A DNA stretch of 64,000 nt, taken from assembly GCA_950097015.1 (NCBI GenBank), contig CATNEN010000001.1, positions 24,370,501 to 24,434,500 of the forward strand. Reading direction: 5' to 3'. The DNA comes from Macrostomum hystrix (lineage: Eukaryota > Platyhelminthes > Macrostomidae). Positions 55,507-64,000 of this stretch are shown here, piece after piece. Within the stretch, counting starts at the first letter, position 1. The number at the start of each line of letters is the position of its first letter. Below the pieces are notes generated by a model. It searched no databases and was not told where the DNA came from. It worked only from the letters and a program-made list of their open reading frames with translations. The translations under genes and the position numbers were made by a program.

Positions 55507-57635
55507 ATTCCTTTCCAAGCAACATCGAACTTCACGGCTTCTGCGATGCAAGTGAGACAGCCTTTGCTGCATGCATCTATGCCCGCGCCAAATCTGAATC
55601 TGGCGGTATCTCTACGACGCTGCTCTTGGCAAAATCGCGTGTCGCTCCACTTTCGAATCTGTCCATTGCTCGGTTGGAGTTACTGGGTGCACTCATCTTA
55701 GCACGCCTCATGCATCTCGCGTCACAGCAATTTCCTGACGCTGCTCGCTTCTTGTGGACAGACAGTTTAACTGCGCTCTGTTGGATTAAAAACACCGACA
55801 AGCTACGCAAGTTATTTGTGCAAAATCGGGTCAAGGAAATTCGCAGTCTAACAGCGGTCTCGGAGTGGCGACATGTGCCAGGTGAGCAGAATCCAGCAGA
55901 TATCCCATCTCGTGGTTGCTTGCCAGTCAAGCTTCGTGATAATTCGACTTGGTTCCATGGACCGCCATTCCTGCTGACTGACCAATACCCCTCTGCTGAG
56001 CGCACAGATCTTCCAGCACCCGTTCGCGAAGCCGTTGAAGTCGAATCTGCTAAGGTGCTTAGTGTGACAGCTTCCGACACAGAGCATTCGGATAGCGTGG
56101 CTCTTGACCCACCGGGTTATGGCATCTCAACGCTTCTGGAGATCAAACGTTTCTCTTCATTCAACAGGTTGCTCCGCGTGACATCATGGGTCAGGCGGTT
56201 CATCTTTAACATGCGTGCTTCTGTGACGAGTTTGCCACTGCTCCAATCTACGTTTCTAACGGCAGCTGAGCTGAACGAAAGCGAAGTCTTGTGGCTTGGC
56301 GCAACTCAGCGGGCGGCCTTCGAAAAGGAGTTCAACCATTTACTTGGAAAGACAGCGACCACACCGCTTAACAGAGATCTGAACCTGTTCGTTGACAGCA
56401 ACGGCCTGCTTCGTTCCCAAGGCCGCATTGGTGAAGTGTTCTCATTTCAAACCAATAATCCCATTCTGATCCCACGGCACAGTCGTCTCGAGCAGCTCGT
56501 TATTGAGCGAGCTCATCGGTCTGTCGCACATGGGGGAGTGGCGGCTACGCTATGCAAAATCCGAGAGAAGTTCTGGATACTCAAAGGCCGTCAGAGGGTG
56601 AAGCAGGAGCTTTCGCACTGTGTTGTATGCCGGAAGATGCAAGGTCGCGCTTACTCAGTGCCTGTTATTCCCCAATTGCCGCAGTTTCGGTTGTCAGATG
56701 TACGTCCCTTCCAGACGGTCGGTCTCGACTATTTTGGTCCGATTTTATATCGGACGGGGGAGGGTGATGGCGCTAGCCAGCTGCTGTCTAAGGCGTACGT
56801 CTTACTCTTCACGTGCTCATCCTCTAGAGCAGTGCACCTAGAGCTTCTGCCAGACCTGTCGACTCAGCAGTTTTTGCACGGACTTCGACGTTTCGTAGCG
56901 CGTCGAGGCATTCCTTCCTTAATTAGCGATAATGCGAAGACTTTCCGGTCTGCTGCACGAATCCTCGGTGCAAGCACTAGTGAGCAAGTGCAATCTTTCT
57001 GCGCTGAGAAACGAATTGTCTGGCAGTTTATTCCCGAGAAGGCCCCTTGGTGGGGTGGATTTTGGGAACGACTCGTCGGTGTGGTGAAAAGCGCTCTGAA
57101 GAAAAGCGTCGGTCGCGCACAGCTCGGCTTCGATCAGCTGGCCACAACAACAATAGAAATAGAAGCTGTCGTCAACAGTAGACCGCTGCTTTACGTCTCC
57201 GCAGATGACAAGAGCGAAGTCATTACACCCTCACACTTTCTGAGTGGTGTACGTCTTACTCTTGAGCCTGACAAGTACTCTGAATTTTCGTCCGTTGTGC
57301 TGCCACTTTCGAGCCGTCTTAAATTGCTTCGAAAGGCGTTGAATTCATTTTGGGACGTCTGGCACACGTCGTATGTCACAGCCCTCCGGGAGAAGTCGTT
57401 AAAGGTGCAAGGTGGGGGCCCGGAGCCCAAACCTGGCGATGTTGTCGTCGTCAGCGGCGAGCCGCGCCAACCTAGGCTGTCGTGGAAGTTGGGTGTGATT
57501 GAGTCAGTCTGCAGAGGTCGGGACGGTTTCTGTCGCTCGGCTCTAGTGCGGGTAGTCAGTGGTGTAGGGGGTCGAAGGTTGGAGCGCATTAGACGACCAG
57601 TGCGGGCCTTAGTGCCACTTGAAGTCTCTGAATAG
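55497..57635 (+). CDS. BEL/Pao pol, second part (RNase H, integrase)
   Basis: Lies in the -1 frame relative to the first part; the frames overlap at about 55497-55506. It codes the RNase H-like segment ([10 protein letters not shown] near 55533, [26 protein letters not shown]), an H2C2 zinc finger ([16 protein letters not shown], 56515-56635), integrase with catalytic Asp in GLDYFGP (about 56727), Asp in SDNAKTF (about 56936) and Glu in FWERLVG (about 57067), and C-terminal DUF5641 ([20 protein letters not shown]..). It ends ALVPLEVSE. It has no ATG near its start, so it needs readthrough by -1 shifting, or it results from a one-base loss. Confidence 0.9.
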   Translation, partial: QALDSFPSNIELHGFCDASETAFAACIYARAKSESGGISTTLLLAKSRVAPLSNLSIARLELLGALILARLMHLASQQFPDAARFLWTDSLTALCWIKNTDKLRKLFVQNRVKEIRSLTAVSEWRHVPGEQNPADIPSRGCLPVKLRDNSTWFHGPPFLLTDQYPSAERTDLPAPVREAVEVESAKVLSVTASDTEHSDSVALDPPGYGISTLLEIKRFSSFNRLLRVTSWVRRFIFNMRASVTSLPLLQSTFLTAAELNESEVLWLGATQRAAFEKEFNHLLGKTATTPLNRDLNLFVDSNGLLRSQGRIGEVFSFQTNNPILIPRHSRLEQLVIERAHRSVAHGGVAATLCKIREKFWILKGRQRVKQELSHCVVCRKMQGRAYSVPVIPQLPQFRLSDVRPFQTVGLDYFGPILYRTGEGDGASQLLSKAYVLLFTCSSSRAVHLELLPDLSTQQFLHGLRRFVARRGIPSLISDNAKTFRSAARILGASTSEQVQSFCAEKRIVWQFIPEKAPWWGGFWERLVGVVKSALKKSVGRAQLGFDQLATTTIEIEAVVNSRPLLYVSADDKSEVITPSHFLSGVRLTLEPDKYSEFSSVVLPLSSRLKLLRKALNSFWDVWHTSYVTALREKSLKVQGGGPEPKPGDVVVVSGEPRQPRLSWKLGVIESVCRGRDGFCRSALVRVVSGVGGRRLERIRRPVRALVPLEVSE

Positions 57636-58017
57636 CTATTTGTTGTTTCAGTGTATGCCTTGAAGTTTCCATAATCAATGTGAAATAAACTTCAAGCAAA
57701 TTTTCTTGTGCTTTGTCCATTTAAGATTGTAATTCATTCGCTTATCCAGTCTCTCATCCGTGCTTATCTCGTATTAGCGTTAAGTAATTTCGCCTATGGT
57801 GTTGGTGTATTTATTAAAATTTCTTCACCAGTCAGCAATGGCTACTCACTCTAAACTGTTACGCATGCTTGTTACTTCGCTCGTGTTTCGCCTTGGTGTT
57901 GGTGTATTTTTCCCCATATTTTCAATCCAAAAAACCATGCTTATTCCCTTTGAACTGTCACGCCTGCTTTTGAGCAAGGTCTCGTTTTATTAAATTTTTC
58001 ATGAAAAATGGTTCCCA

Positions 58018-58029
58018 TTTTTGGGGGAG
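58018..58029 (+). other. Polypurine tract
   Basis: TTTTTGGGGGAG directly before the 3' LTR, in the expected position for priming plus-strand synthesis. Confidence 0.75.
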
Positions 58030-58354
58030 TGTCGCGGAAATCATTATTGTTAAACTGTTATCTATCTATTATCGATTTTTCCCCGTGTCCCTTTCCATAC
58101 TGACCCCCCCTCCAGTCTAGCTTCTGCACCCACCTTGTTTTCTCTCCCTCTACGCACGTTATTGTATGTTAACCCCAATGTACATCCACCCAGGGTTTCG
58201 TACCCTCTTTTGTCTCTCCTCACTGTCGGCCCCAATTCCTTCCTTGCATATCGAAATATAATATAGTTAGAGGCCCGGGGCAAGGCCTTTGTCGGTCGTT
58301 CACTTTTGTAGCCCGTTCAAATCAACACCATTAGTTAACCTCATTTTCTTAACA
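58030..58354 (+). repeat. 3' LTR
   Basis: 325 bp, TGTCGCGGAA to TTAACA; reads as identical to the 5' LTR. It is followed by the GTCAG target-site copy. Confidence 0.95.
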
Positions 58355-58650
58355 GTCAGTGCCTGGTTGGTGTGGATCAGCTGATGAGGTCAGTGCCTGG
58401 CAGATGTGGATCAGCTGTTGAGGTCAGTGCCTGGTAGATGTGGATCAGCTCATGAGGTCAGTGCCTGGTAGATGTGGATCAGCTCATGAGGTCAGTGCCT
58501 GGTAGATGTGGATCAGCTGATGAGGTCAGTGTCTGGTAGATGTGGATCAGCTGATGAGGTCAGTGCCTGGCAGATGTGGATCAGCTGTTGAGGTCAGTGT
58601 CTGCTACTCGTTGATGTGCATCAGCGGATGTGGTCTGTGCCTGTTAGATG
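58355..58650. repeat. 34-bp minisatellite, right part
   Basis: About 8.5 units of GTCAGTGCCTGGTAGATGTG plus GATCAGCTSATGAG, with a decayed right end. It continues the array at 51124-51240. Confidence 0.95.
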
Positions 58651-58722
58651 TGGAGCCGCTGAGTTCTGGATTTGACTCGATCAATCAGGTTTCGTCTATT
58701 TCTCAAAACGTTGCCACTGCAG

Positions 58723-58821
58723 GTTTTTGACCACACCAAAAAGGCGGCGCCAAAGTTCAGCTTTGGAATTCGCCATTCGCAATACAAGGGCGAGTTCATC
58801 ACGGATGCCGATCTTGAATAG
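58723..58821 (+). CDS. ODF3: ODF3, exon 4 (C-terminus)
   Basis: 99 bases, phase 0, after acceptor GTTGCCACTGCAG. It codes VFDHTKKAAPKFSFGIRH, SQYKGEFITDADLE and TAG. FSFGIRHSxY near the end is the conserved C-terminal SHIPPO feature. It lies 7.66 kb from exon 3 across the retrotransposon. Confidence 0.9.
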   Translation, partial: VFDHTKKAAPKFSFGIRHSQYKGEFITDADLE

Positions 58822-58997
58822 AGACACAAACTCGGCACGGCAGCTGACAAGCAAATGGAAAAATTACCATTTTATCACTGTTGATTTTGTTTAAACTTTT
58901 CTCCCCCCTTCGTTGCAACTTTCCTTGTTTTTAATTTCTTTAATCTTCGTTTTTGTTTCGTTTAATTTTGCTTCTCTAGTCTGTGTGCCTCTAATGT

Positions 58998-59003
58998 AAT
59001 AAA
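58998..59003 (+). terminator. Candidate polyadenylation signal of ODF3
   Basis: AATAAA 177 bases after the ODF3 stop, in AT-rich DNA with T-rich sequence following. Confidence 0.55.
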
Positions 59004-60032
59004 AAACTTGGCATTTTGTTTGGAGTTTTCGAATAATTAAAGAAATCGTAAAAATCCTTTTGCTAAGAGAACTACAGCGAACCCTAAGCGAACACTGCTG
59101 AATCATGGCTTGTTTTTGCCATTCACGTGGCTAGCATAACTGGCACAACGTAGCAACCCGATCGCAGAATATCAGTGCACATTTTCAGTTTGATTTTTAA
59201 TTCCAATTTAGGAAACATTTTCTAGTCACAAATTTGATTCCTATTTTCATGAATTTACTTCTTCTCTTTCTTTCTATCACGAGTAGTAACTAAAGGAAGT
59301 TTAAAGATCTAGTCTATTTTTAGTCAGTCACCAGAACAAGATTTCAATGTGTTTGGATTCACGTACATGTAAATGTACACTAATGCGACAACGTTTGTAA
59401 GAATAAATCTAAAATAAATTATTATGGGATTGCTAAAGGACTACTTCTCTAGACCTGTCGCAAGGCGCTCATATATTTTTCCCTGTTTTTTAGTCTACAC
59501 TTTGCGAATTTTAATTAGTCAGAGGAGCAAGACTCAAGACTTTCTTGCTTTTCGGTATCTGTGTGCGTGTGTGCTCAGGAGTCAGCGAAATGGGCAGAGT
59601 TGCTGTGGGTCTAGTGTCAACCAATTAAGTGCCTTTGCCTACACCCTCCTGGAAAAAATGTTTTTTTCACAGGTTTAATCCTTAAACAAATCATTTCAAT
59701 AGGACATTATTCTCAATCAAATGAAAATTGAACCACGAAATAATCTGTTGAACAATATCTATTGCTGCACTAGCGATTTTATATATTTCAAAGAGATCTG
59801 GATAACTCAAGTCACCAAAAACGATAGAAGAGATTAACTTTTTTAATTATTAACTTAGATACGTTCGTACGCGCTCGTATTAACTTATTAGATTGTCTTT
59901 GTATGATACGAGTATAACCAACACCAAATTAGGCGAGTGCGGAGGTTGTCAATGTGTCACTTGTCAGTCAACGCCCAAGTTCCAGTTTGAATCTGAAAGA
60001 AGCAAAAAAGCGTAAAAAAATGAGACTTTGAT
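59004..60032. other. Intergenic DNA between convergent ODF3 and the basic-protein gene
   Basis: AT-rich single-copy DNA; no tandem array and no recognised gene. The 84-codon frame at 59424 has no family match. Confidence 0.5.
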
Positions 60033-60038
60033 TTTATT
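60033..60038 (-). terminator. Candidate polyadenylation signal of the basic-repeat gene
   Basis: Minus-strand AATAAA, 85 bases after the stop codon at 60123-60125. Confidence 0.6.
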
Positions 60039-60122
60039 TTCATTGAAATGGTAACCAAACAGACAGTCAGGTAGGTTCATTGCAAAAATAAAATAAATAA
60101 GGCTTACAAGAACTTGCCGAGT

Positions 60123-63100
60123 TCATTGAAGAACCATCATCTTTGCGTAAGTTCTTTGCCGATAGTGCGAACGTGGAACTCGCTTGATCGCTTGTCGAGT
60201 GACGCTTCCGCGACTTCTGGTCTGTTTCTTGGCATATCGTCGAGATCTTCGAACCTGACGTCTGATTCTTCGAGATGATCGTCGAACTCGATTGATCGCT
60301 CGCCGAGTCACGCTTCTTCGCCGTCGGATCTGTCTCTTGGCATATCGTCGGGATCTTCGAACCTGAAGTCTGATTCTTCGAGATGATCGACGAACTCGCT
60401 TGATCGCTCGTCGAGTAGGGCTTCTACGTCGTCTGATCTGTCTCTTGGCATATCGTCGGGATCTTCGAACCTGAAGTCTGATTCTTCGAGATGATCGACG
60501 AACTCGCTTGATCGCTCGTCGAGTAGGGCTTCTACGCCGTCTGATCTGTCTCTTGGCATATCGTCGGGATCTTCGAACCTGACGTCTGATTCTTTGAGAT
60601 GATCGTCGAACTCGCTTGATCGCTCGCCGAGTCACGCTTCTTCGCCGTCGGATCTGTCTCTTAGCGTATCGTCGAGATCTTCGAACCTGACGTCTGATTC
60701 TTCGAGATGATCGTCGAACTCGCTTGATCGCTCGTCGAGTCGGGCTTCTTCGCCGTCGGATCTGTCTCTTAGCGTATCGTCGAGATCTTCGAACCTGACG
60801 TCTGATTCTTCGAGATGATCGTCGAACTCGCTTGATCGCTCGCCGAGTCACGCTTCTTCGCCGTCGGATCTGTCTCTTGGCATATCGTCGGGATCTTCGA
60901 ACCTGAAGTCTGATTCTTCGAGATGATCGACGAACTCGCTTGATCGCTCGTCGAGTAGGGCTTCTACGTCGTCTGATCTGTCTCTTGGCATATCGTCGGG
61001 ATCTTCGAACCTGAAGTCTGATTCTTCGAGATGATCGACGAACTCGCTTGATCGCTCGTCGAGTAGGGCTTCTACGCCGTCTGATCTGTCTCTTGGCATA
61101 TCGTCGGGATCTTCGAACCTGACGTCTGATTCTTCGAGATGATCGTCGAACTCGCTTGATCGCTCGCCGAGTCACGCTTCTTCGCCGTCGGATCTGTCTC
61201 TTAGCGTATCGTCGAGATCTTCGAACCTGACGTCTGATTCTTCGAGATGATCGTCGAACTCGTTTGATCGCTCGTCGAGTCGGGCTTCTTCGCCGTCGGA
61301 TCTGTCTCTTAGCGTATCGTCGAGATCTTCGAACCTGAATTCTGATTCTTCGAGATGATCGACGAACTCGCTTGATCGCTCGTCGAGTAGGGCTTCTACG
61401 TCGTCTGATCTGTCTCTTGGCATATCGTCGGGATCTTCGAACCTGACGTCTGATTCTTCGGGATGATCGTCGAACTCGCTTGATCGCTCGTCGAGTGGGG
61501 CTTCTACGCCGTCTGATCTGTCTCTTGGCATATCGTCGGGATCTTCGAACCTGACGTCTGATTCTTCGAGATGATCGTCGAACTCGCTTGATCGCTCGTC
61601 GAGTCGGGCTTCTTCGCCGTCGGATCTGTCTCTTAGCGTATCGTCGAGATCTTCGAACCTGAATTCTGATTCTTCGGGATGATCGACGAACTCGCTTGAT
61701 CGCTCGTCGAGTAGGGCTTCTACGTCGTCTGATCTGTCTCTTGGCATATCGTCGGGATCTTCGAACCTGACGTCTGATTCTTCGAGATGATCGTCGAACT
61801 CGCTTGATCGCTCGCCGAGTCACGCTTCTTCGCCGTCGGATCTGTCTCTTAGCGTATCGTCGAGATCTTCGAACCTGAAGTCTGATTCTTCGAGATGATC
61901 GACGAACTCGCTTGATCGCTCGTCGAGTCACGCTTCTTCGCCGTCGGATCTGTCTCTTGGCATATCGTCGGGATCTTCGAACCTGAAGTCTGATTCTTCG
62001 AGATGATCGACGAACTCGCTTGATCGCTCGTCGAGTAGGGCTTCTACGCCGTCTGATCTGTCTCTTGGCATATCGTCGGGATCTTCGAACCTGACGTCTG
62101 ATTCTTCGAGATGATCGTCGAACTCGCTTGATCGCTCGCCGAGTCACACTTCTTCGCCGTCGGATCTGTCTCTTAGCGTATCGTCGAGATCTTCGAACCT
62201 GACGTCTGATTCTTCGAGATGATCGTCGAACTCGCTTGATCGCTCGTCGAGTCGGGCTTCTACGCCGTCGGATCTGTCTCTTAGCGTATCGTCGAGATCT
62301 TCGAACCTGAATTCTGATTCTTCGAGATGATCGACGAACTCGCTTGATCGCTCGTCGAGTAGGGCTTCTACGTCGTCTGATCTGTCTCTTGGCATATCGT
62401 CGGGATCTTCGAACCTGACGTCTGATTCTTCGGGATGATCGTCGAACTCGCTTGATCGCTCGTCGAGTGGGGCTTCTACGCCGTCTGATCTGTCTCTTGG
62501 CATATCGTCGCGATCTTCGAACCTGACGTCTGATTCTTCGAGATGATCGTCGAACTCGCTTGATCGCTCGTCGAGTCGGGCTTCTTCGCCGTCGGATCTG
62601 TCTCTTAGCGTATCGTCGAGATCTTCGAACCTGAATTCTGATTCTTCGGGATGATCGACGAACTCGCTTGATCGCTCGTCGAGTAGGGCTTCTACGTCGT
62701 CTGATCTGTCTCTTGGCATATCGTCGGGATCTTCGAACCTGACGTCTGATTCTTCGAGATGATCGTCGAACTCGCTTGATCGCTCGCCGAGTCACGCTTC
62801 TTCGCCGTCGGATCTGTCTCTTAGCGTATCGTCGAGATCTTCGAACCTGACGTCTGATTCTTCGAGATGATCGTCGAACTCGCTTGATCGCTCGTCGAGT
62901 CGGGCTTCTACGCCGTCTGATCTGTCTCTTGGCATATCGTCGGGATCTTCGAACCTGACGTCTGATTCTTCGGGATGATCGTCGAACTCGCTTGATCGCT
63001 CGTCGAGTGGGGCTTCTACGCCGTCTGATCTGTCTCTTGGCATATCGTCGGGATCTTCGAACCTGACGTCTGATTCTTCGGGATGATCGTCGAACTCGCT

Positions 63101-64000
63101 TGATCGCTCGTCGAGTGGGGCTTCTACGCCGTCTGATCTGTCTCTTGGCATATCGTCGGGATCTTCGAACCTGACGTCTGATTCTTCGAGATGATCGTCG
63201 AACTCGCTTGATCGCTCGCCGAGTCACGCTTCTTCGCCGTCGGATCTGTCTCTTAGCGTATCGTCGAGATCTTCGAACCTGAAGTCTGATTCTTCGAGAT
63301 GATCGACGAACTCGCTTGATCGCTCGTCGAGTCACGCTTCTTCGCCGTCGGATCTGTCTCTTGGCATATCGTCGGGATCTTCGAACCTGAAGTCTGATTC
63401 TTCGAGATGATCGACGAACTCGCTTGATCGCTCGTCGAGTAGGGCTTCTACGCCGTCTGATCTGTCTCTTGGCATATCGTCGGGATCTTCGAACCTGACG
63501 TCTGATTCTTCGAGATGATCGTCGAACTCGCTTGATCGCTCGCCGAGTCACGCTTCTTCGCCGTCTGATCTGTCTCTTAGCGTATCGTCGAGATCTTCGA
63601 ACCTGACGTCTGATTCTTCGAGATGATCGTCGAACTCGCTTGATCGCTCGTCGAGTCGGGCTTCTACGCCGTCTGATCTGTCTCTTAGCGTATCGTCGAG
63701 ATCTTCGAACCTGACGTCTGATTCTTCGGGATGATCGTCGAACTCGCTTGATCGCTCGTCGAGTGGGGCTTCTACGCCGTCTGATCTGTCTCTTGGCATA
63801 TCGTCGGGATCTTCGAACCTGACGTCTGATTCTTCGGGATGATCGTCGAACTCGCTTGATCGCTCGCCGAGTCACGCTTCTTCGCCGTCGGATCTGTCTC
63901 TTGGCATATCGTCGGGATCTTCGAACCTGACGTCTGATTCTTCGAGATGATCGTCGAACTCGCTTGATCGCTCGCCGAGTCACGCTTCTTCGCCGTCGGA
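60123..64000 (-). CDS. Giant Arg/Lys-rich 36-residue repeat protein, protamine-like (5' end beyond window)
   Basis: One frame is open for the whole 3.88 kb without a stop or intron, giving at least 1290 residues. It consists of about 35 copies of a 36-residue unit: RRS(P/V)TRRAIKRVRRSS, then RRIR(R/L/I)QVRRSRR, then YAKRQIRR. Each unit has 18 Arg and 2 Lys (about 56%), one Tyr, no acidic residue and no Cys. Most units vary only at the P/V site and the R/L/I site. The last unit decays into a unique tail ending YAKMMVLQ. RSPTRR fits the SPXR/K minor-groove DNA-binding and phosphorylation motif of sperm-specific histones and protamine-like proteins. Repeat-built sperm basic proteins are known (for example the high-molecular-weight basic nuclear proteins of winter flounder), and the neighbour is the sperm-tail gene ODF3. 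A sperm chromatin protein is therefore my inference. An SR-like splicing protein is less likely because RS dipeptides are not iterated. The start codon is not in the window. Confidence 0.72.
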   Translation of the reverse strand, partial: RRRRSVTRRAIKRVRRSSRRIRRQVRRSRRYAKRQIRRRRSVTRRAIKRVRRSSRRIRRQVRRSRRYAKRQIRRRRSPTRRAIKRVRRSSRRIRRQVRRSRRYAKRQIRRRRSPTRRAIKRVRRSSRRIRRQVRRSRRYAKRQIRRRRSVTRRAIKRVRRSSRRIRRQVRRSRRYAKRQIRRRRSPTRRAIKRVRRSSRRIRLQVRRSRRYAKRQIRRRRSVTRRAIKRVRRSSRRIRLQVRRSRRYAKRQIRRRRSVTRRAIKRVRRSSRRIRRQVRRSRRYAKRQIRRRRSPTRRAIKRVRRSSRRIRRQVRRSRRYAKRQIRRRRSPTRRAIKRVRRSSRRIRRQVRRSRRYAKRQIRRRRSPTRRAIKRVRRSSRRIRRQVRRSRRYAKRQIRRRRSVTRRAIKRVRRSSRRIRRQVRRSRRYAKRQIRRRRSPTRRAIKRVRRSSRRIRIQVRRSRRYAKRQIRRRRSPTRRAIKRVRRSSRRIRRQVRRSRRYAKRQIRRRRSPTRRAIKRVRRSSRRIRRQVRRSRRYAKRQIRRRRSPTRRAIKRVRRSSRRIRIQVRRSRRYAKRQIRRRRSPTRRAIKRVRRSSRRIRRQVRRSRRYAKRQIRRRRSVTRRAIKRVRRSSRRIRRQVRRSRRYAKRQIRRRRSPTRRAIKRVRRSSRRIRLQVRRSRRYAKRQIRRRRSVTRRAIKRVRRSSRRIRLQVRRSRRYAKRQIRRRRSVTRRAIKRVRRSSRRIRRQVRRSRRYAKRQIRRRRSPTRRAIKRVRRSSRRIRIQVRRSRRYAKRQIRRRRSPTRRAIKRVRRSSRRIRRQVRRSRRYAKRQIRRRRSPTRRAIKRVRRSSRRIRRQVRRSRRYAKRQIRRRRSPTRRAIKRVRRSSRRIRIQVRRSRRYAKRQIRRRRSPTRRAIKRVRRSSRRIRRQVRRSRRYAKRQIRRRRSVTRRAIKRVRRSSRRIRRQVRRSRRYAKRQIRRRRSPTRRAIKRVRRSSRRIRLQVRRSRRYAKRQIRRRRSPTRRAIKRVRRSSRRIRLQVRRSRRYAKRQIRRRRSVTRRAIKRVRRSSRRIRRQVRRSRRYAKRQIRRRRSPTRRAIKRVRRSSRRIRRQVRRSRRYAKRQIRRRRSVTRRAIKRVRRSSQRIRRQVRRSRRYAKRQIRRRRSPTRRAIKRVRRSSRRIRLQVRRSRRYAKRQIRRRRSPTRRAIKRVRRSSRRIRLQVRRSRRYAKRQIRRRRSVTRRAINRVRRSSRRIRRQVRRSRRYAKKQTRSRGSVTRQAIKRVPRSHYRQRTYAKMMVLQ
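60190..64000. repeat. 108-bp coding minisatellite with a 972-bp higher-order unit
   Basis: About 35 units of 108 bp, each exactly 36 codons. The order of P/V and R/L/I variants repeats every nine units: segments 972 bp apart (for example around 61172-61747 and 62144-62719) are nearly identical. A shorter 540-bp (five-unit) repetition links 60308-60559 with 60848-61099. It runs off the window. Confidence 0.95.

Larger units (their letters stand above)
51241..58354 (+). mobile_element. BEL/Pao LTR retrotransposon (7114 bp) in ODF3 intron 3
   Basis: A complete-length element: 325-bp LTRs, primer-binding site, gag-pol in two overlapping frames, polypurine tract and target-site duplication. Domain order (gag-like DUF1759, zinc knuckles, DUF1758 aspartic protease, reverse transcriptase with YVDN, RNase H, H2C2 zinc finger, DDE integrase, DUF5641) is that of BEL/Pao. 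No env-like frame follows integrase. The LTRs appear identical when read side by side, so the insertion is recent. It is in the same orientation as ODF3. The only visible defect is a one-base frame break between reverse transcriptase and RNase H. Confidence 0.93.

Noticed and set aside
60308-63799. Acidic 36-residue repeat frame on the minus strand (MPRDRSDGVEALLDER..) overlapping the basic repeat
   Set aside because: It is the shifted reading of the same CGA/GAT-rich DNA. It is interrupted by stops in many units and is never open for more than 191 codons, while the basic frame is open throughout.

Overview
This window is animal (metazoan) nuclear DNA. It has multi-exon genes with GT-AG introns, tRNA-derived SINEs, a BEL/Pao LTR retrotransposon and an extreme load of tandem repeats. 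I count more than 35 separate micro- and minisatellite arrays, with units from 2 to 108 bp. No bacterial-style operons are present. The species cannot be read from the sequence. An invertebrate bilaterian with a repeat-rich genome (for example a flatworm or another lophotrochozoan) fits, but this is inference. Exons are GC-richer than the AT-rich or repetitive DNA around them.

Layout. About 1.7-2.1 kb (-): one exon carrying the hormone-binding extracellular domain of a class B (secretin-type) GPCR; its other exons were not found. About 2-16.8 kb: almost entirely minisatellites, with one unassigned plus-strand exon candidate near 15.1 kb. About 17.0-18.8 kb (+): an inositol polyphosphate multikinase (IPMK) gene; the intron holds two SINE copies. 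47.3 to 21.1 kb (-): a six-exon ephrin gene that I assembled from small exons whose splice phases all agree (885 coding bases, 294 residues). It has a signal peptide, a four-cysteine receptor-binding domain, a Ser/Thr/Pro linker and a probable GPI-anchor tail. Its introns consist mainly of minisatellites. 50.1-58.8 kb (+): ODF3 (SHIPPO/CIMAP1A), a sperm-tail protein of 254 residues in four exons. Its third intron carries an apparently intact-length BEL/Pao element (51241-58354) with 325-bp LTRs that read as identical, a 5-bp target-site duplication and a one-base frame break between reverse transcriptase and RNase H. 60.1-64.0 kb (-): a very basic protein made of about 35 copies of a 36-residue Arg/Lys repeat, running off the window. 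It is convergent with ODF3 and looks like a giant protamine-like or sperm chromatin protein.

The genes do not form one pathway. The ODF3/basic-protein pair suggests a sperm-related neighbourhood. Ephrin, IPMK and the GPCR are signalling genes. The clearest unusual features are the giant Arg-rich repeat protein, a pair of inverted 12-bp-unit arrays flanking ephrin exon 2, minisatellites lying within 15-27 bases of splice sites, and six different minisatellite families that share the core GTCTAAC. All homology calls are from motif reading; no database search was possible.
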